From: Macrococcus capreoli
Lineage (GTDB): Bacteria > Bacillota > Bacilli > Staphylococcales > Staphylococcaceae
NCBI RefSeq assembly: GCF_025628935.1
Contig: NZ_JAOTIS010000002.1
Location: 1 to 64,000 of the forward strand
Direction of reading: 5' to 3'
DNA: 64,000 nt
Shown: positions 16,520 through 28,183 of the stretch, in pieces
Numbering within the stretch: position 1 is the stretch's first letter
Layout: every line of letters begins with the position of its first letter
Translations under genes and position numbers: made by a program
Notes under the pieces: model-generated
What the model saw: only the letters and a program-made list of their open reading frames with translations
Told to the model about the DNA's origin: nothing
Database searches by the model: none

Positions 16520-16685
16520 GAAGAGGCTGGGACAGAAGTATTATGCTCGCAAAACAACCGAACGAAACGCATAAATCGCGCTTTGATTTATCGTTTTCGT
16601 TCGGTTGTTGTCGTAGTGGCTACTTCTATTCCGCCGTTTAAGCTGTTAATCGTATGAGGGCAAAGCATTCTGTCTCACCCTCTTC
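16520..16685 (+). repeat. Dispersed intergenic repeat of the GGGACAG type, full copy
   Basis: The unit is bounded by imperfect 18-base inverted ends, GAAGAGGCTGGGACAGAA (16520-16537) and TTCTGTCTCACCCTCTTC (16668-16685). It holds a long internal stem, CAACCGAACGAAACG... (16555-16577) paired with ...TTTTCGTTCGGTTG (16585-16607), then the block CCGCCGTTTAAGCTGTTAAT and a GAGGG/CCCTC hairpin. Similar TGGGACAG elements recur in staphylococcal intergenic regions. It follows a plus-strand gene and also precedes the panD 3' end, so it may act as a terminator for both. Confidence 0.75.
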
Positions 16686-16698
16686 TATTTGTGTACTT

Positions 16699-17082
16699 TT
16701 ATAAGACGATTGTATTTGCTGTCTCATGTAATAATTGTTTAATTTGATTGTTTTCATCCATCACTGCAACTTTAGGCACATGATGTTTAATTTCTTCATC
16801 ATTCAATTGTGCATAAGAGATTATGATCACAATATCATCCACTTGCACTAAACGCGCTGCAGCGCCATTTAAACAAACAACGCCACTACCTCTTTCCCCT
16901 GAAATCACATATGTTTCAAGACGAGCACCATTATTATTATTCACAATTTGCACTTTTTCGTTCGGTAAAATATCAACCGCGTCCAGTATATCCTGATCAA
17001 TTGTAATACTGCCTACATAATTTAAATTTGCTTCAGTAACTCGTGCACGGTGAATCTTGCCATTCATCATTGTTCTAATCAT
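16699..17082 (-). CDS. panD: Aspartate 1-decarboxylase proenzyme
   Basis: The 127-residue proenzyme makes beta-alanine for pantothenate. The self-cleavage site Gly24-Ser25 is present in NYVGSITID; cleavage there generates the pyruvoyl group. The usual [10 protein letters not shown] and CLNGAAARL segments follow. The ATG directly follows the panC stop codon. It is the last gene of the panB-panC-panD operon. Confidence 0.98.
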   Translation of the reverse strand: MIRTMMNGKIHRARVTEANLNYVGSITIDQDILDAVDILPNEKVQIVNNNNGARLETYVISGERGSGVVCLNGAAARLVQVDDIVIIISYAQLNDEEIKHHVPKVAVMDENNQIKQLLHETANTIVL

Positions 17083-17958
<876 letters not shown>

Positions 17959-17968
17959 TTAAAATTGG

Positions 17969-18778
17969 TTATTTTAATTCATCCATAATCTTTACTTTAT
18001 ATGTGTAGTCCTCACTTGGGAATACACCCGATTTTACTTCTTCATTAAATTGTCGTATGGCTTCGACACCTGTAGAAAAGTCACCATAAACTTTTACAAA
18101 CTTAGCACGGTGATCTTGCTCATATTGTAAAATATCATGATATACAAGCACTTGACCATCTGTACCGCTACCCGCTCCGATACCGATAATCGGAATGTTC
18201 ACTGACTGGCTGATCGTTTCAGCTAAGTCACTCGGAATCACTTCTAATACGATCATAATTGCGCCAGCCGCTTCCATCGCTTTACAATCTTCAATGAGTT
18301 GGGTAGCAGCATCTTTCGTCTTCGCTTGTACACTATACCCCATGACACCAACAGATTGTGGCGTTAATCCTAAATGGGCGACAACTGGAATCCCTATTTG
18401 TTTACAACGTGCAACGAAATCCGTTAAGTGTGCACCTTCTGCTTTTATTGCATTCGCATTCGTTGTTTGATATAACATTAATGCATTATTCAAATCCTGT
18501 TCCATACTGATACCGACACTACCGATTGGCATATCTACGACTACGAATGTATTCGGAGCACCCCGACGAACTGCACGACCATGGTGTATCATATCTTCTA
18601 ACGTCACTTGTACCGTCGTTTCATATCCAAGGACAGTCATACCTAAACTGTCACCTACTAATATCGTATCAATCCCAGCTTTTTCAACTTGTTTCGCACT
18701 TGGATAATCATATGCAGTTAACATAGTAATCTTCTCACCAGTTTGTTTCATCTTAAATAAATCTTGTGTAGTTCTCAA
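17969..18778 (-). CDS. panB: 3-methyl-2-oxobutanoate hydroxymethyltransferase
   Basis: The 269-residue enzyme makes ketopantoate from ketoisovalerate and methylene-tetrahydrofolate. Family blocks include [55 protein letters not shown] and [12 protein letters not shown]. The TTG at 18778 is preceded by AGGGTGA at good spacing, while the upstream GTG overlaps it, so TTG is chosen. It is the first gene of panBCD and divergent from panE. Confidence 0.97.
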   Translation of the reverse strand: MRTTQDLFKMKQTGEKITMLTAYDYPSAKQVEKAGIDTILVGDSLGMTVLGYETTVQVTLEDMIHHGRAVRRGAPNTFVVVDMPIGSVGISMEQDLNNALMLYQTTNANAIKAEGAHLTDFVARCKQIGIPVVAHLGLTPQSVGVMGYSVQAKTKDAATQLIEDCKAMEAAGAIMIVLEVIPSDLAETISQSVNIPIIGIGAGSGTDGQVLVYHDILQYEQDHRAKFVKVYGDFSTGVEAIRQFNEEVKSGVFPSEDYTYKVKIMDELK

Positions 18779-18885
18779 AATAATCACCCTTTTTACATAG
18801 TAAATACATTATAGAGTGTATTTATTAAAGTGTATAGTTTAATATTAAATTATATATAATTAACATGTAACTAGAGGTGAAAGAT

Positions 18886-19749
18886 TTGAAAGATATCGCA
18901 ATCATCGGCGCAGGTGCCGTCGGAAGCATCATTTTGCACCTCATAAAAGACAGTCATTTTCAAATTGATATTTTTGCAACAGAAATTAGAGACATCAACA
19001 TTGAAAAGGATGGCGTAATCTTACCTACTGGATTTACGACTAAAACACTAACTAAAGTAAATAAGCAATATGACATTATTTTTATTACAACTAAAGCTTT
19101 TATGATTGATCGAATAATGCCAAACATCGAATCGATGATCCATGAAGATACGAAGATTATCATTTGTCAAAATGGTTATTCACAAAATGAACGCTTTCAA
19201 CATTCTATCGTCTATCATGCAGCAGTATATATTAGTGGTCAAAAAATGCAAGATAAAGTGATTTATTTCAGAGATAACAAACTCGTCCTGCCTATTAATC
19301 CCCACACTCAAACGATTCAAAATGCATTTAAGGATACGCAACTGAACATTATATTAGCAGATGATTATTTATCTCAGATCTGGTTTAAATTGCTTGTAAA
19401 TCTTGGTATTAATTCAATGACAGCACTCACAAAAAATACAGCACAAATTCAAAAAGTGCCTGAAATACAACAATTAATCATACAGCTATTGAAAGAAGGC
19501 GTAATGGTAGCAAATGCTGAATCACAACACTTTAATGATAAGACGATAGACCAAATATTAAGTATTTATGCTGGTTACCCTGACCATATGGGGACTTCGA
19601 TGTATTATGATATGCTGAATCAATCGCCAACTGAATATGAATTTATTCAAGGATATATATACGAACGTGCACGCTATCATCACTTAGCAACACCTACATT
19701 GGATATCATTTACGCATTACTTAAAGGCTATCAATTTAGCAGAATATAA
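18886..19749 (+). CDS. panE: 2-dehydropantoate 2-reductase (ketopantoate reductase)
   Basis: The 287-residue product opens with the NADPH fold IAIIGAGAVGS and has the mid-protein KLLVNLGINSMTAL segment containing the catalytic lysine region. It reduces ketopantoate to pantoate, the step between PanB and PanC. The start is TTG 18886, five bases after AGAGGTGA; a GTG within that site is less likely. A TATAAT lies at 18855-18860. Divergence from panB places the whole pantothenate branch in one locus. The ApbA/PanE family includes other ketoacid reductases, but context supports PanE. Confidence 0.88.
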   Translation: MKDIAIIGAGAVGSIILHLIKDSHFQIDIFATEIRDINIEKDGVILPTGFTTKTLTKVNKQYDIIFITTKAFMIDRIMPNIESMIHEDTKIIICQNGYSQNERFQHSIVYHAAVYISGQKMQDKVIYFRDNKLVLPINPHTQTIQNAFKDTQLNIILADDYLSQIWFKLLVNLGINSMTALTKNTAQIQKVPEIQQLIIQLLKEGVMVANAESQHFNDKTIDQILSIYAGYPDHMGTSMYYDMLNQSPTEYEFIQGYIYERARYHHLATPTLDIIYALLKGYQFSRI

Positions 19750-19776
19750 AGAAATCTATTAAGAATATCTTAGAAA

Positions 19777-19830
19777 AATATATAAAATGAACACGCAATG
19801 ATGAATTTCATTGCGTGTTCATTTTATATA
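19777..19830. terminator. Long convergent terminator overlapping a stop codon
   Basis: An inverted repeat with about 25-base arms, TATAAAATGAACACGCAATGA and its complement, lies between convergent panE and the HAD gene. The right arm includes the stop codon of the HAD gene (19824-19826). It can serve both strands. Confidence 0.85.
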
Positions 19831-20624
19831 TATTTGTTAACAATATTAGCTATACCATCTTGATTATGGTCATCTGTAATAACGTCAGCGATTTGTTTAA
19901 TATTATCATTTGCGTTTCCCATCGCAACACCAAGACCTGCATACTCTAACATGTCTTTATCATTATTACTATCACCGAAAGCCATTACTTCTTCTTGTTT
20001 AATCCCTAACTTTTCTACAAGCTGCTTTAACACTTTACCTTTTGAAACATCTTTATTCATAAACTCTAAGAAAAATGGTTTAGATGTTGTCGCATGAATG
20101 TCTTCATTAAAGCTTCCGCCAATTGCTTCATTCATCGCGCTAATTTTCTCTATATCATCAACGCCCATTAACTTTGGAACATCACCAGTTACAAAAGCTT
20201 TTAAATCTTCAACAGGTTGCATCGGTAATCCCGTTAATTCATGTTCAACATTCATATATTCATGCGTACCTTCAAATACAATCGTATTATTAATATATGT
20301 TAATACAAACACGTCGCGCGCTCTTAAATAATCATATACTGCATCAAAAGATTGTTTACTAACATGTGTTGCAGCTATTAATTCTCCTGTTGACATATCA
20401 GTCACTTCAGCACCGTTATAACTTAATATATATGAACCAAAGTCAGCTAGCTGTAATGCTTTAGCAGCAGCTAACATACCACCTGTTGGTCTTCCTGAAG
20501 CTAATACCACTTTGATACCTTGTTGCTGTGCTTTAATTAAAGCATCTTTTGTAGATGGCAAAATAGTATTATTAGAAGTTAATAATGTATCATCCATATC
20601 TAACACGATCATTTTGTATTGCAT
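19824..20624 (-). CDS. HAD-superfamily Cof-type phosphatase
   Basis: The 266-residue protein is a Cof/YidA-type (class IIB cap) HAD hydrolase. It has the nucleophile motif VLDMDDTLL (Asp about 8 and 10), motif II LASGRPTGG, a lysine before FGDSNNDKDM and a final GVAMGNANDNIK. Such enzymes dephosphorylate sugar phosphates or cofactors; the substrate is not known. The ATG after GGAGTG is preferred to an upstream GTG. In staphylococci it follows thrB, as here. Confidence 0.92.
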   Translation of the reverse strand: MQYKMIVLDMDDTLLTSNNTILPSTKDALIKAQQQGIKVVLASGRPTGGMLAAAKALQLADFGSYILSYNGAEVTDMSTGELIAATHVSKQSFDAVYDYLRARDVFVLTYINNTIVFEGTHEYMNVEHELTGLPMQPVEDLKAFVTGDVPKLMGVDDIEKISAMNEAIGGSFNEDIHATTSKPFFLEFMNKDVSKGKVLKQLVEKLGIKQEEVMAFGDSNNDKDMLEYAGLGVAMGNANDNIKQIADVITDDHNQDGIANIVNKYI

Positions 20625-20671
20625 TATATTCACTCCATATCATTTTAATACTTATATCGTATCATAAATGA

Positions 20672-21556
20672 TTATTTTTCGTATGATATGACACCGTTTA
20701 CATCCACCTGAATATGTTTCACTTCACAATTTTGTAAAAGATTTAATGCGCGAAAATTTTCATTAAAGTGATCTGGACTACAAACAACGAAAATTGACGG
20801 TCCTGCACCGCTTAAAAACGCAAAACAATCGCCTGTTATTGCATCTCTCACGAATTGATAATGTGGTACTAAATGTTTACGATACGGTTCGTGATACATA
20901 TCTTGCTGCATCATTTGCCCCGCTGTGACGTAATCTTTTGCATAAAGTGAGGCAATTAACATATTACCGATAGCGCCTGCTTCAACAGCTGTACTATACG
21001 CTAATTCGTTCGGCAAAACATCACGTGCAACACTTGTTTGTAATTCATAATTCGGGATCACAACAAGTATTGGCCATTCTATGACAGGAACTTGCAACGT
21101 CTTCGTAATGTGCTGTTTCTTATTATAATATCCGACAACAACACCACCTAAGATGCTTGGTGCTACGTTGTCGGGATGTCCTTCTATTTCAGATAAAAGT
21201 CTCACTTTCTCTTCCTTCGATAGTTTCAGTCCGTAAAAGTAATTTATTATTTCAAGACTGGCAATAAGTGCTGAGCCGGAACTACCCAAACCTCTTGCAA
21301 GCGGGATATCTGAATGCATTACAATTGAAAAGCATCGCGCTTCTAAATTAAATTTTTCAAAAAAGTATTTACAATATTTTCGAATATAATGATTTTCGTT
21401 ATTTTCTAAATCTGCTATTGCTTCACCGAAATGGTGAATATCCCATGTTTCATTTTCACATACTTCCAGTTCTAAATATAAGTTAACAGCCATACCAATT
21501 GAATCAAACCCTGGACCTAAGTTTGATGTCGAAGCGGGTACTTTAATATATAACAT
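20672..21556 (-). CDS. thrB: Homoserine kinase
   Basis: The 294-residue GHMP kinase phosphorylates homoserine with ATP. It has the N-terminal substrate segment PASTSNLGPGFDSIG, the ATP loop PLARGLGSSGSAL (about residue 86), EGHPDNVAPSILGG, and the C-terminal GAGPSIF. Its ATG overlaps the thrC stop codon by one base (TAATG), indicating translational coupling. Confidence 0.98.
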   Translation of the reverse strand: MLYIKVPASTSNLGPGFDSIGMAVNLYLELEVCENETWDIHHFGEAIADLENNENHYIRKYCKYFFEKFNLEARCFSIVMHSDIPLARGLGSSGSALIASLEIINYFYGLKLSKEEKVRLLSEIEGHPDNVAPSILGGVVVGYYNKKQHITKTLQVPVIEWPILVVIPNYELQTSVARDVLPNELAYSTAVEAGAIGNMLIASLYAKDYVTAGQMMQQDMYHEPYRKHLVPHYQFVRDAITGDCFAFLSGAGPSIFVVCSPDHFNENFRALNLLQNCEVKHIQVDVNGVISYEK

Positions 21557-22617
21557 TATATCACCGACTCAATATATGAAATTATAGCTTGTTCATCGTT
21601 TTTCAACGCTTTTTGTTTAACATCAATTGTGTCAATTGCAGTTTGAGGATCTTTCAGTCCATTTCCTGTTAATACAGCGACGATTTTTTTACCTTTAGGG
21701 AGTTGACCCGCTTCATGCAATTTAATTAATCCTGCGATACTCGCGTTACTACCAGGTTCTGCAAATACACCTTCCTTGCTTGTAATGATACTGTATGCAT
21801 TTAATATTTCTGCATCCGATACTGCATCAATGAGGCCTCCAGATGCATCTCGAGCATCCTCAGCTAACTTCCAGCTTGCAGGATTTCCAATTCGTATTGC
21901 TGTTGCAATTGTTTCGGGCTGTTCAATGACATCACCTTTCACGAGCGGTGCTGCACCCTCTGCCTGGAAACCATACATTTTTGGTAATGCTGATTGATTT
22001 TTCTCTGCATATTCTTTAAACCCTTTCCAGTATGCTGAAATATTCCCGGCGTTACCGACAGGTATTGCAAGAATTTCTGGCGCCTCACCTAACTGCTCAA
22101 TGACTTCAAAAGCGGCTGTCTTTTGACCTTCTAAACGATAAGGATTCACTGAATTTACTAATGCAATATCGTCACGCATTTCGCTCACTTTACGAACAAT
22201 ATTTAATGCTTCATCAAAGTTTCCTTCGATTGAAACAATCTCGGCACCATAAATAATGGCTTGTGCTAGTTTACCCATTGCAATTTTCCCTTCAGGGATT
22301 ACGACGATTGTCTTTAATCCAGCACGAGCAGCGTATGCTGCGGCTGATGCAGATGTATTCCCTGTAGAAGCACAAATAACGATTTCTTTACCTTGTTCTT
22401 TTGCTTTAGCAACAGCCATCACCATTCCTCGGTCTTTAAATGAGCCTGTTGGATTTGCACCTTCTAATTTGACATACACTTCATTCTCTAACATTTCAGA
22501 TAAAAATGGCATATGAATTAATGGTGTGCCTCCTTCATTCAAACTAAGCAGTGGCGTATTCTCGTTAATAGGTAAATATTCCTTATATTCAGCAATTAAT
22601 CCTTTCCATCGTTTCAT
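21556..22617 (-). CDS. thrC: Threonine synthase
   Basis: The 353-residue PLP enzyme turns O-phosphohomoserine into threonine. The PLP lysine lies in GSFKDRGM (about residue 60). [19 protein letters not shown], the phosphate-binding loop PVGNAGN and VLTGNGLKD follow. The start ATG (MKRW...) follows AAGGTG and lies one base after the hom stop codon; an upstream TTG in the track frame is rejected for lack of spacing. Confidence 0.98.
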   Translation of the reverse strand: MKRWKGLIAEYKEYLPINENTPLLSLNEGGTPLIHMPFLSEMLENEVYVKLEGANPTGSFKDRGMVMAVAKAKEQGKEIVICASTGNTSASAAAYAARAGLKTIVVIPEGKIAMGKLAQAIIYGAEIVSIEGNFDEALNIVRKVSEMRDDIALVNSVNPYRLEGQKTAAFEVIEQLGEAPEILAIPVGNAGNISAYWKGFKEYAEKNQSALPKMYGFQAEGAAPLVKGDVIEQPETIATAIRIGNPASWKLAEDARDASGGLIDAVSDAEILNAYSIITSKEGVFAEPGSNASIAGLIKLHEAGQLPKGKKIVAVLTGNGLKDPQTAIDTIDVKQKALKNDEQAIISYIESVI

Positions 22618-22618
22618 C

Positions 22619-23854
22619 TTAAACACCTTCAATTCTATAGTTTTTATAATGCATGTCTAACGTTTCTATATATGCATTAATTTCATTTATTTGTGCTTGA
22701 TTTAAATTAAGACATTCAATTGCTGCGATACCATCCTGAACAATAAACTGTTTATAAACTATTTCACTTAAAATTTGATTCAAATTACTATCTGCGTATA
22801 AATCAAGCATAATGAGTTGATGGAATAATTGTTCGTCCTGTTCACTACGTGTTGTCACTTCTAAATGTAACGGTAAATTATGATTATCCGTATCAAGTAT
22901 TTCAATGACATGTAATAAATCACTTACAACAGCACTACCTGTTGCTAAACTGCCTGCACCTTTGCCGTAATACATCGTGTCACCTACAGCATTGCCATCT
23001 ATATAAATTGCATTGTATTCATTCTCAACATGGGCAAGTTGATGATATAAAGGAATCGCAGTTGGTGCAACTGATAAATGTGCTTGCTTACCATCATACA
23101 ACCCATTACCAATGAGTTTAATGCGATACCCTAACTGTTTCGCCAGTTCAATATGACTAAGACGAACATCACGAATCCCTTCTACAGAACAATCAGTTAA
23201 CGCATTAAACTGATTAAATGCTAAATAACTCATAATCACGACTTTACGCTGTGCATCAATCCCATCAACATCTGCAGTAGGATCAGCTTCTGCATAACCT
23301 AAATCCGTTGCAATTTGTAATGCATCATCAAAGGTTAATCTTTCTTTACTCATCTTACTTAATATGAAATTACTTGTGCCATTAAATATCCCCATAAAAT
23401 GCGTTATACCATTTGCACTTAATCCATAATTTAACGCATTAATAATCGGTATCCCACCTGCAACTGCCGCTTCATATTTTAAAGACACACTGTTCTCACG
23501 AGATAACTTTTCTAACGCTTCAAGATGCTCAGCTAGTAAATCTTTATTTGCTGTAATAACATGAATTTTATTGTTTAAAGCGGTAGCAATTAACTCATAT
23601 GTATGTTCAATTCCGCCCATCACTTCTATTAAAATATCAATATCACTTTGTACAATAGACAATAGATTATCCGTCAAATGATACTTTTTGACATCGATAT
23701 CACGTTCTTTTTTTATATTTTTTACGCCAATTGAGACGATTTGAATATCTATATTTAATTTTTCTTTTATTTGTTCATAATTATCTTCAATAATACGTAT
23801 CACACCTGTTCCAACCGTTCCTAAACCAAGTAATCCAATCTTTAATTGTTTCAT
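22619..23854 (-). CDS. hom: Homoserine dehydrogenase
   Basis: The 411-residue protein reduces aspartate semialdehyde to homoserine. The NAD(P) fold [12 protein letters not shown], then [40 protein letters not shown] and [16 protein letters not shown] are the family signatures. A C-terminal region of about 90 residues fits an ACT-type regulatory domain, so threonine feedback is possible. It heads hom-thrC-thrB and is divergent from an aspartokinase. Confidence 0.97.
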   Translation of the reverse strand: MKQLKIGLLGLGTVGTGVIRIIEDNYEQIKEKLNIDIQIVSIGVKNIKKERDIDVKKYHLTDNLLSIVQSDIDILIEVMGGIEHTYELIATALNNKIHVITANKDLLAEHLEALEKLSRENSVSLKYEAAVAGGIPIINALNYGLSANGITHFMGIFNGTSNFILSKMSKERLTFDDALQIATDLGYAEADPTADVDGIDAQRKVVIMSYLAFNQFNALTDCSVEGIRDVRLSHIELAKQLGYRIKLIGNGLYDGKQAHLSVAPTAIPLYHQLAHVENEYNAIYIDGNAVGDTMYYGKGAGSLATGSAVVSDLLHVIEILDTDNHNLPLHLEVTTRSEQDEQLFHQLIMLDLYADSNLNQILSEIVYKQFIVQDGIAAIECLNLNQAQINEINAYIETLDMHYKNYRIEGV

Positions 23855-23902
23855 TGCAACCTCCTGTTTTTCTTAAAAATACAAATGTATTCTTAAAAAA
23901 GA

Positions 23903-23929
23903 ATTATATATATAGTATAACTAAGTCAA
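23903..23929 (-). promoter_or_regulatory. Probable hom-thrCB promoter
   Basis: On the minus strand TTGACT (23924-23929) is followed after 15 bases by TATAAT (23903-23908); ATAATT would give 16. A short palindrome, AATACAAATGTATT (about 23879-23892), and repeated TTCTTAAAAA lie just downstream and could be an operator. No T-box leader was seen. Confidence 0.4.
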
Positions 23930-23970
23930 CCATAATGTAAAGTTAAAATGTTTATAGAAAGAGTGATTCC

Positions 23971-25320
23971 ATGATTGTATGTAAATTTGGAGGCAGTAGT
24001 GTCGCTAATGCAGCACAAATAAAAAAGGTACTCGACATACTCAATGAAAGCGACAACCGAAAAATAGCGATTGTTTCAGCACCCGGGAAAAGATATACAG
24101 CAGATATTAAAGTAACTGATTTATTAATACAGTTATATAACAAAGTGATATTAAGTGAAAAATACGACGATGAAAAACAACGTATTCTCGATCGTTTTCG
24201 TTCCATTGAAGAAGAACTTCCATTAAAAAATTCATTACTAATTAAATTTAATGCACAATTAGAACAATATATTAACCAATATCATAACCAGCCTCTCCGT
24301 TTACTCGATGCATTAAAGAGTACCGGCGAAGACTTTAATGCACAGATCATTGCAGCATTTAATTGTCAAAACGGAATCAAAACGACTTATTTATCACCAA
24401 AAGATATAAAAATGATTGTTAGTGATGAACCTGGTAACGCCATCATTCTTGAAAAAAGTTACGATTTAATCAATTCAATGATTCAAAATACTGATGGCAA
24501 GATTATTATTCCAGGCTTTTTCGGTGTAAATTATCACGGTGATATTGTTACATTTTCTCGCGGTGGAAGTGATATTACGGGTGCAATTTTATCAAGAAGT
24601 GTACAAGCCGAAGTATATGAAAACTATACGGATGTTTCAGGTATTTTCGCAGCAAATCCAACGATAATTGACAATCCTGCTGCAATTCATAATTTAACTT
24701 ATGCTGAAATGCGCGAATTATCATATGCCGGATTTAATGTTTTTCATGATGAGGCGTTGATGCCCTTATATAAAGAAGGTATCCCAGTGAATATTAAGAA
24801 TACGAATGATCCTGATCACCCCGGAACGATGATTACAAAATCACGTGAATCTACAGGTGTTGTTGGTGTGAGCTGTGACACTGGCTTTGTAAGTATTAAT
24901 ATTACAAAATATTTAATGAATAGAGAAATTGGGTTTACACGAAGATTATTAACAATATTGGAGGATTATCAAATCTCATATGAACATATGCCTTCAGGGA
25001 TAGATGATCTGAGTATTATCATAAGGAAGAATCAATTTAATAATAATCTCAATACATTATTGAATGAAATCCAAACGACGCTACATGTCGATGAAATAAC
25101 AGTTGAGAAAGATATTGCGATATTAATGGTTGTTGGTCTTGGCATGAAGACGTTGATTGGTACTGCAAATAAAGCGACAGAAGCATTTAAGCAGCATCAA
25201 ATAAATTTAAAAATGATTAACCAAGGGTCATCAGAAATTAGCATGATGTTTGGCATCTGTGAAAGTGATGCTGATCAAGCGGTTAAAGCGATTTATGATG
25301 CGTATTTCACTGCATCATAA
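23971..25320 (+). CDS. Aspartate kinase
   Basis: The 449-residue protein catalyses the first step of the aspartate pathway. It starts with the kinase signature VCKFGGSSVANAAQIKKV, has FSRGGSDITGAIL near residue 195 and the VYENYTDVSG loop, and ends with two ACT-like regulatory repeats (about residues 300-449, including VVGLGMKTLIGTANKA and INQGSSEISMMFG). Divergence from hom-thrCB suggests a role in threonine supply. It belongs to the monofunctional type, but which of several paralogues it is cannot be told here, so no symbol is given. Confidence 0.95.
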   Translation: MIVCKFGGSSVANAAQIKKVLDILNESDNRKIAIVSAPGKRYTADIKVTDLLIQLYNKVILSEKYDDEKQRILDRFRSIEEELPLKNSLLIKFNAQLEQYINQYHNQPLRLLDALKSTGEDFNAQIIAAFNCQNGIKTTYLSPKDIKMIVSDEPGNAIILEKSYDLINSMIQNTDGKIIIPGFFGVNYHGDIVTFSRGGSDITGAILSRSVQAEVYENYTDVSGIFAANPTIIDNPAAIHNLTYAEMRELSYAGFNVFHDEALMPLYKEGIPVNIKNTNDPDHPGTMITKSRESTGVVGVSCDTGFVSINITKYLMNREIGFTRRLLTILEDYQISYEHMPSGIDDLSIIIRKNQFNNNLNTLLNEIQTTLHVDEITVEKDIAILMVVGLGMKTLIGTANKATEAFKQHQINLKMINQGSSEISMMFGICESDADQAVKAIYDAYFTAS

Positions 25321-25372
25321 AAAGACTTTATGTTTATTGCAACGACGACGAACAATAAAATTCAAAAAAAAT

Positions 25373-25416
25373 TGTCTAACATCAAATTACGATGATAGAC
25401 ATTTTTTTTTTTTTTT
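25373..25416 (+). terminator. Terminator after aspartate kinase
   Basis: TGTCTAACATC and GATGATAGACA pair with one mismatch around AAATTAC, followed by an uninterrupted run of about 15 Ts. Confidence 0.92.
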
Positions 25417-25450
25417 GCACATTCAATTTGTTAAATAACAGTACAATACA

Positions 25451-26485
25451 TTAAAATATGACTTTTTGATTATGCAACCATTCAATCGTTAACGCATTTA
25501 AATCGAAATTCGCTAATTTCAGTCGTTGTAATTTACCATCGATAAATGAATCTAAATAAATATCATTATTAAATATTTGATGATGCACATGATAAATTTC
25601 ATGCGTTTCTGAAAATGCACTAATGATTTGCATCAGTTGCTGTTTCTTTTCATCTGACCAATTTTTTGTAACATGCACGTGGAACAAAATAACTGCTTCA
25701 TCCTCAGGTAAAGATGACAATACAGTCGGCAATATTTTCAGTTCTTCCCCCTCTAATATTTCTACCGGATGATCTAAAAATACTTTACGCGCTTTAATAA
25801 AATGTTTACGACGTTTCGTTTCTTCCGGATAATATAAACTCATAAGCCAGTAATAATCTTCATCCAGCGTTAAGTCAATTTTATTTTTTGTAATGCCTAC
25901 TTTTTTATGTGGATGCGCAAGTGTTGTGATATCGAAACCATCATCATATCCGTTGATTTTTACTTTTATATTAAAGTCATCGGTGTTACCAATTTCAATT
26001 TTCTTGTTAAATGTATAACCATACCAATCATAATTCAGTAATAAACCGCCCTTTGAACCCAGTTCAACAACATTAAACTTCTCCTGACCACTTAGTTTAA
26101 TAATGTGTTGAAATACTGGAATCAGTACTGACGAGCGTTCTACAATGTTTTTCTTTAAATTATAATGTTCGATATCTTTTAAGATGCCACCAAAATGTTC
26201 CTCCTGAAATTCTAAAAATAACTTTATCATGTCTTTAGAAGGTTTCTTCGGGTCATTCGTAAAATTTAAAAAATAATCTCTCAATTCACTTTCATGTAAG
26301 TATAAATGCTTAACAACCGATGCTAAATAGAGTGAAATAAAATGCGCATTAAAAAAATGTGGTTTAATTTTTAACATTAATGCTGAATCCGTCACAATAT
26401 GTTTCGTTATATAACTATAGAGCGGAGAATCTATCTTTACCGCTTCAGAATACGCTTCAAATTGTTTCTTAATCTTTTCCGGCAT
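25451..26485 (-). CDS. DUF2332 family protein
   Basis: The 344-residue soluble protein matches the DUF2332 pattern: an all-helical N-terminal half (MPEKIKKQFEAYSEAVK..., ending near residue 120) and a second half with the conserved NVVELGSKGGLLLNYDWYGY (about 140-160), SLYYPEETKRR and DEAVILFHVHVTKNW. The VELGSKGG motif resembles a nucleotide- or SAM-binding loop, but no activity is established. It is convergent with the aspartate kinase and lies downstream of glnA on the same strand. Confidence 0.8.
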   Translation of the reverse strand: MPEKIKKQFEAYSEAVKIDSPLYSYITKHIVTDSALMLKIKPHFFNAHFISLYLASVVKHLYLHESELRDYFLNFTNDPKKPSKDMIKLFLEFQEEHFGGILKDIEHYNLKKNIVERSSVLIPVFQHIIKLSGQEKFNVVELGSKGGLLLNYDWYGYTFNKKIEIGNTDDFNIKVKINGYDDGFDITTLAHPHKKVGITKNKIDLTLDEDYYWLMSLYYPEETKRRKHFIKARKVFLDHPVEILEGEELKILPTVLSSLPEDEAVILFHVHVTKNWSDEKKQQLMQIISAFSETHEIYHVHHQIFNNDIYLDSFIDGKLQRLKLANFDLNALTIEWLHNQKVIF

Positions 26486-26789
26486 TATATTGCCCCCATC
26501 ATGTTCATTTATACATATTATTTCTATTTATCTCATAAATATACAAATAATATTTATACCTAATCTCAAATATCATATAGTAAATTGAAAAAATATTCAA
26601 TAATTGTTTAACATAAAAATAAAAAATAGCATCCATAACCTTTTTTTAGTAAAAATAATTGTGTGATTTATTTTATCTTTATCATACTAAAAAGATATTA
26701 ATTTTGTGTAAATATATGTAGTAATACAGAAAAAACGAAACTTAAATGTGTTCCAAGAAAACTTCTAATCTTTTTAGGACACATAAAGA
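26486..26789. other. Intergenic region without a recognised gene
   Basis: About 300 very AT-rich bases lie between the DUF2332 gene and the glnA terminator. No frame with a convincing ribosome site was found. An imperfect inverted repeat, ATGTGTTCC (26746-26754) and GGACACAT (26777-26784), is the only notable structure. Confidence 0.5.
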
Positions 26790-26820
26790 AAACCCTCAAA
26801 GTCAATGACTTCAAGGGTTT
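26790..26820 (-). terminator. Terminator after glnA
   Basis: AAACCCT and AGGGTTT, with inner AAGTCA/TGACTT pairing, form the stem seven bases after the glnA stop codon; TTTTCTTT follows on the minus strand. Confidence 0.85.
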
Positions 26821-26827
26821 AAACTAA

Positions 26828-28165
26828 TTAATATTGTTTCATATACTGCTCGCGTTCCCATTCAGATACTTGAATTCTGTACATATCCCACTCAATACTC
26901 TTAGAGTTAATGAACTGGCGATAAATATGGTCACCTAAAGCTTCTTTCATAATTTTATTTTCTTTCATCGCTTTAATCGCAGTGTATAATGTTGATGGTA
27001 AATCTTCAACACCAACCGCTTCACGCTCTTCACGATTCATTTCATAAATATTTTGATCGACTGGTGCTGGTACTTCTAATTTGTTCTTAATACCATCTAA
27101 ACCTGCTTGTAATATAGTCGCTAATGCTAAATATGGATTTGCTGCAGGGTCTACTGAACGTACTTCTACACGTGTAGATAATCCGCGTGAAGCAGGAATA
27201 CGAATTAATGGTGAACGGTTTTGGCCACTCCATGCAACGTAACATGGTGCTTCATATCCTGGTACTAAACGCTTATATGAGTTGACTAATGGGTTACAAA
27301 CAGCTGTGAACCCACGCGCGTTTTTAATAATACCAGCGATAAAATGACGTGCATCATCTGATAATTCCATTTCACCTTTTGGATCATAGAATGCATTTTC
27401 TTTAGGCCCTTTAAATAATGATACGTTAAAGTGCATACCAGACCCGTTAACACCAAATAATGGTTTTGGCATAAACGTTGCATGTAAATTATGTTTACGT
27501 GCAATTGTTTTTACAACTAATTTAAATGTTTGAATATTATCGCACGCAGTAACAGCATCTGCATATTTAAAGTCAATTTCATGTTGCCCTGGAGCAACTT
27601 CATGGTGACTTGCTTCAATATCAAAGCCCATATCTTCTAATTCTAATACGATATCACGACGGCAGTTTTCACCTAAATCTGTTGGCGCTAAGTCGAAGTA
27701 GCCTCCATTATCATTAAGTTCTAAAGTTGGTTCACCTTTTTCGTCCAATTTGAATAAGAAGAATTCAGGTTCAGGTCCTAAGTTAAACTCAGTAAATCCT
27801 AGTTCTTCCATTTCCTTTAAGACACGCTTTAAGTTAGCACGAGGGTCACCAGAGAATGGTGTGCCATCTGGTTTATAAATATCACAAATTAAGCGAGCGA
27901 CTTTACCTTTATCAGAAGTCCATGGGAAGATGACCCAAGTATCTAAATCTGGATATAATTTCATATCAGATTCTTCAATACGAACAAATCCTTCAATGGA
28001 AGATCCGTCAAACATCATTTCGTTGTCTAATACTTTCTCTAATTGACTAATCGGTACTTCTACGTTTTTAATTGTCCCTAAAATATCAGTAAATTGTAAT
28101 CTTAAATAACGAACATTTGATTCTTCTGCAAGTCTAACAATATCTTTTCTTGTGTATTTAGCCAT
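26828..28165 (-). CDS. glnA: Glutamine synthetase, type I
   Basis: The 445-residue enzyme condenses ammonia and glutamate using ATP. The N-terminal [18 protein letters not shown], the metal and ATP regions [12 protein letters not shown] and [11 protein letters not shown], and PACYVAW-like [17 protein letters not shown] are present. The length and absence of an adenylylation loop fit the Firmicute GS-I alpha type, which is controlled by feedback and by binding GlnR. The start ATG follows GGAGG by five bases. It is the second gene of glnR-glnA. Confidence 0.98.
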   Translation of the reverse strand: MAKYTRKDIVRLAEESNVRYLRLQFTDILGTIKNVEVPISQLEKVLDNEMMFDGSSIEGFVRIEESDMKLYPDLDTWVIFPWTSDKGKVARLICDIYKPDGTPFSGDPRANLKRVLKEMEELGFTEFNLGPEPEFFLFKLDEKGEPTLELNDNGGYFDLAPTDLGENCRRDIVLELEDMGFDIEASHHEVAPGQHEIDFKYADAVTACDNIQTFKLVVKTIARKHNLHATFMPKPLFGVNGSGMHFNVSLFKGPKENAFYDPKGEMELSDDARHFIAGIIKNARGFTAVCNPLVNSYKRLVPGYEAPCYVAWSGQNRSPLIRIPASRGLSTRVEVRSVDPAANPYLALATILQAGLDGIKNKLEVPAPVDQNIYEMNREEREAVGVEDLPSTLYTAIKAMKENKIMKEALGDHIYRQFINSKSIEWDMYRIQVSEWEREQYMKQY

Positions 28166-28183
28166 AATAGCCTCCAATAATAT

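Noticed and set aside
23855-23970. A T-box or leader peptide controlling hom-thrCB
   Set aside because: The interval is only 116 bases and lacks the T-box sequence or a threonine-rich leader frame.
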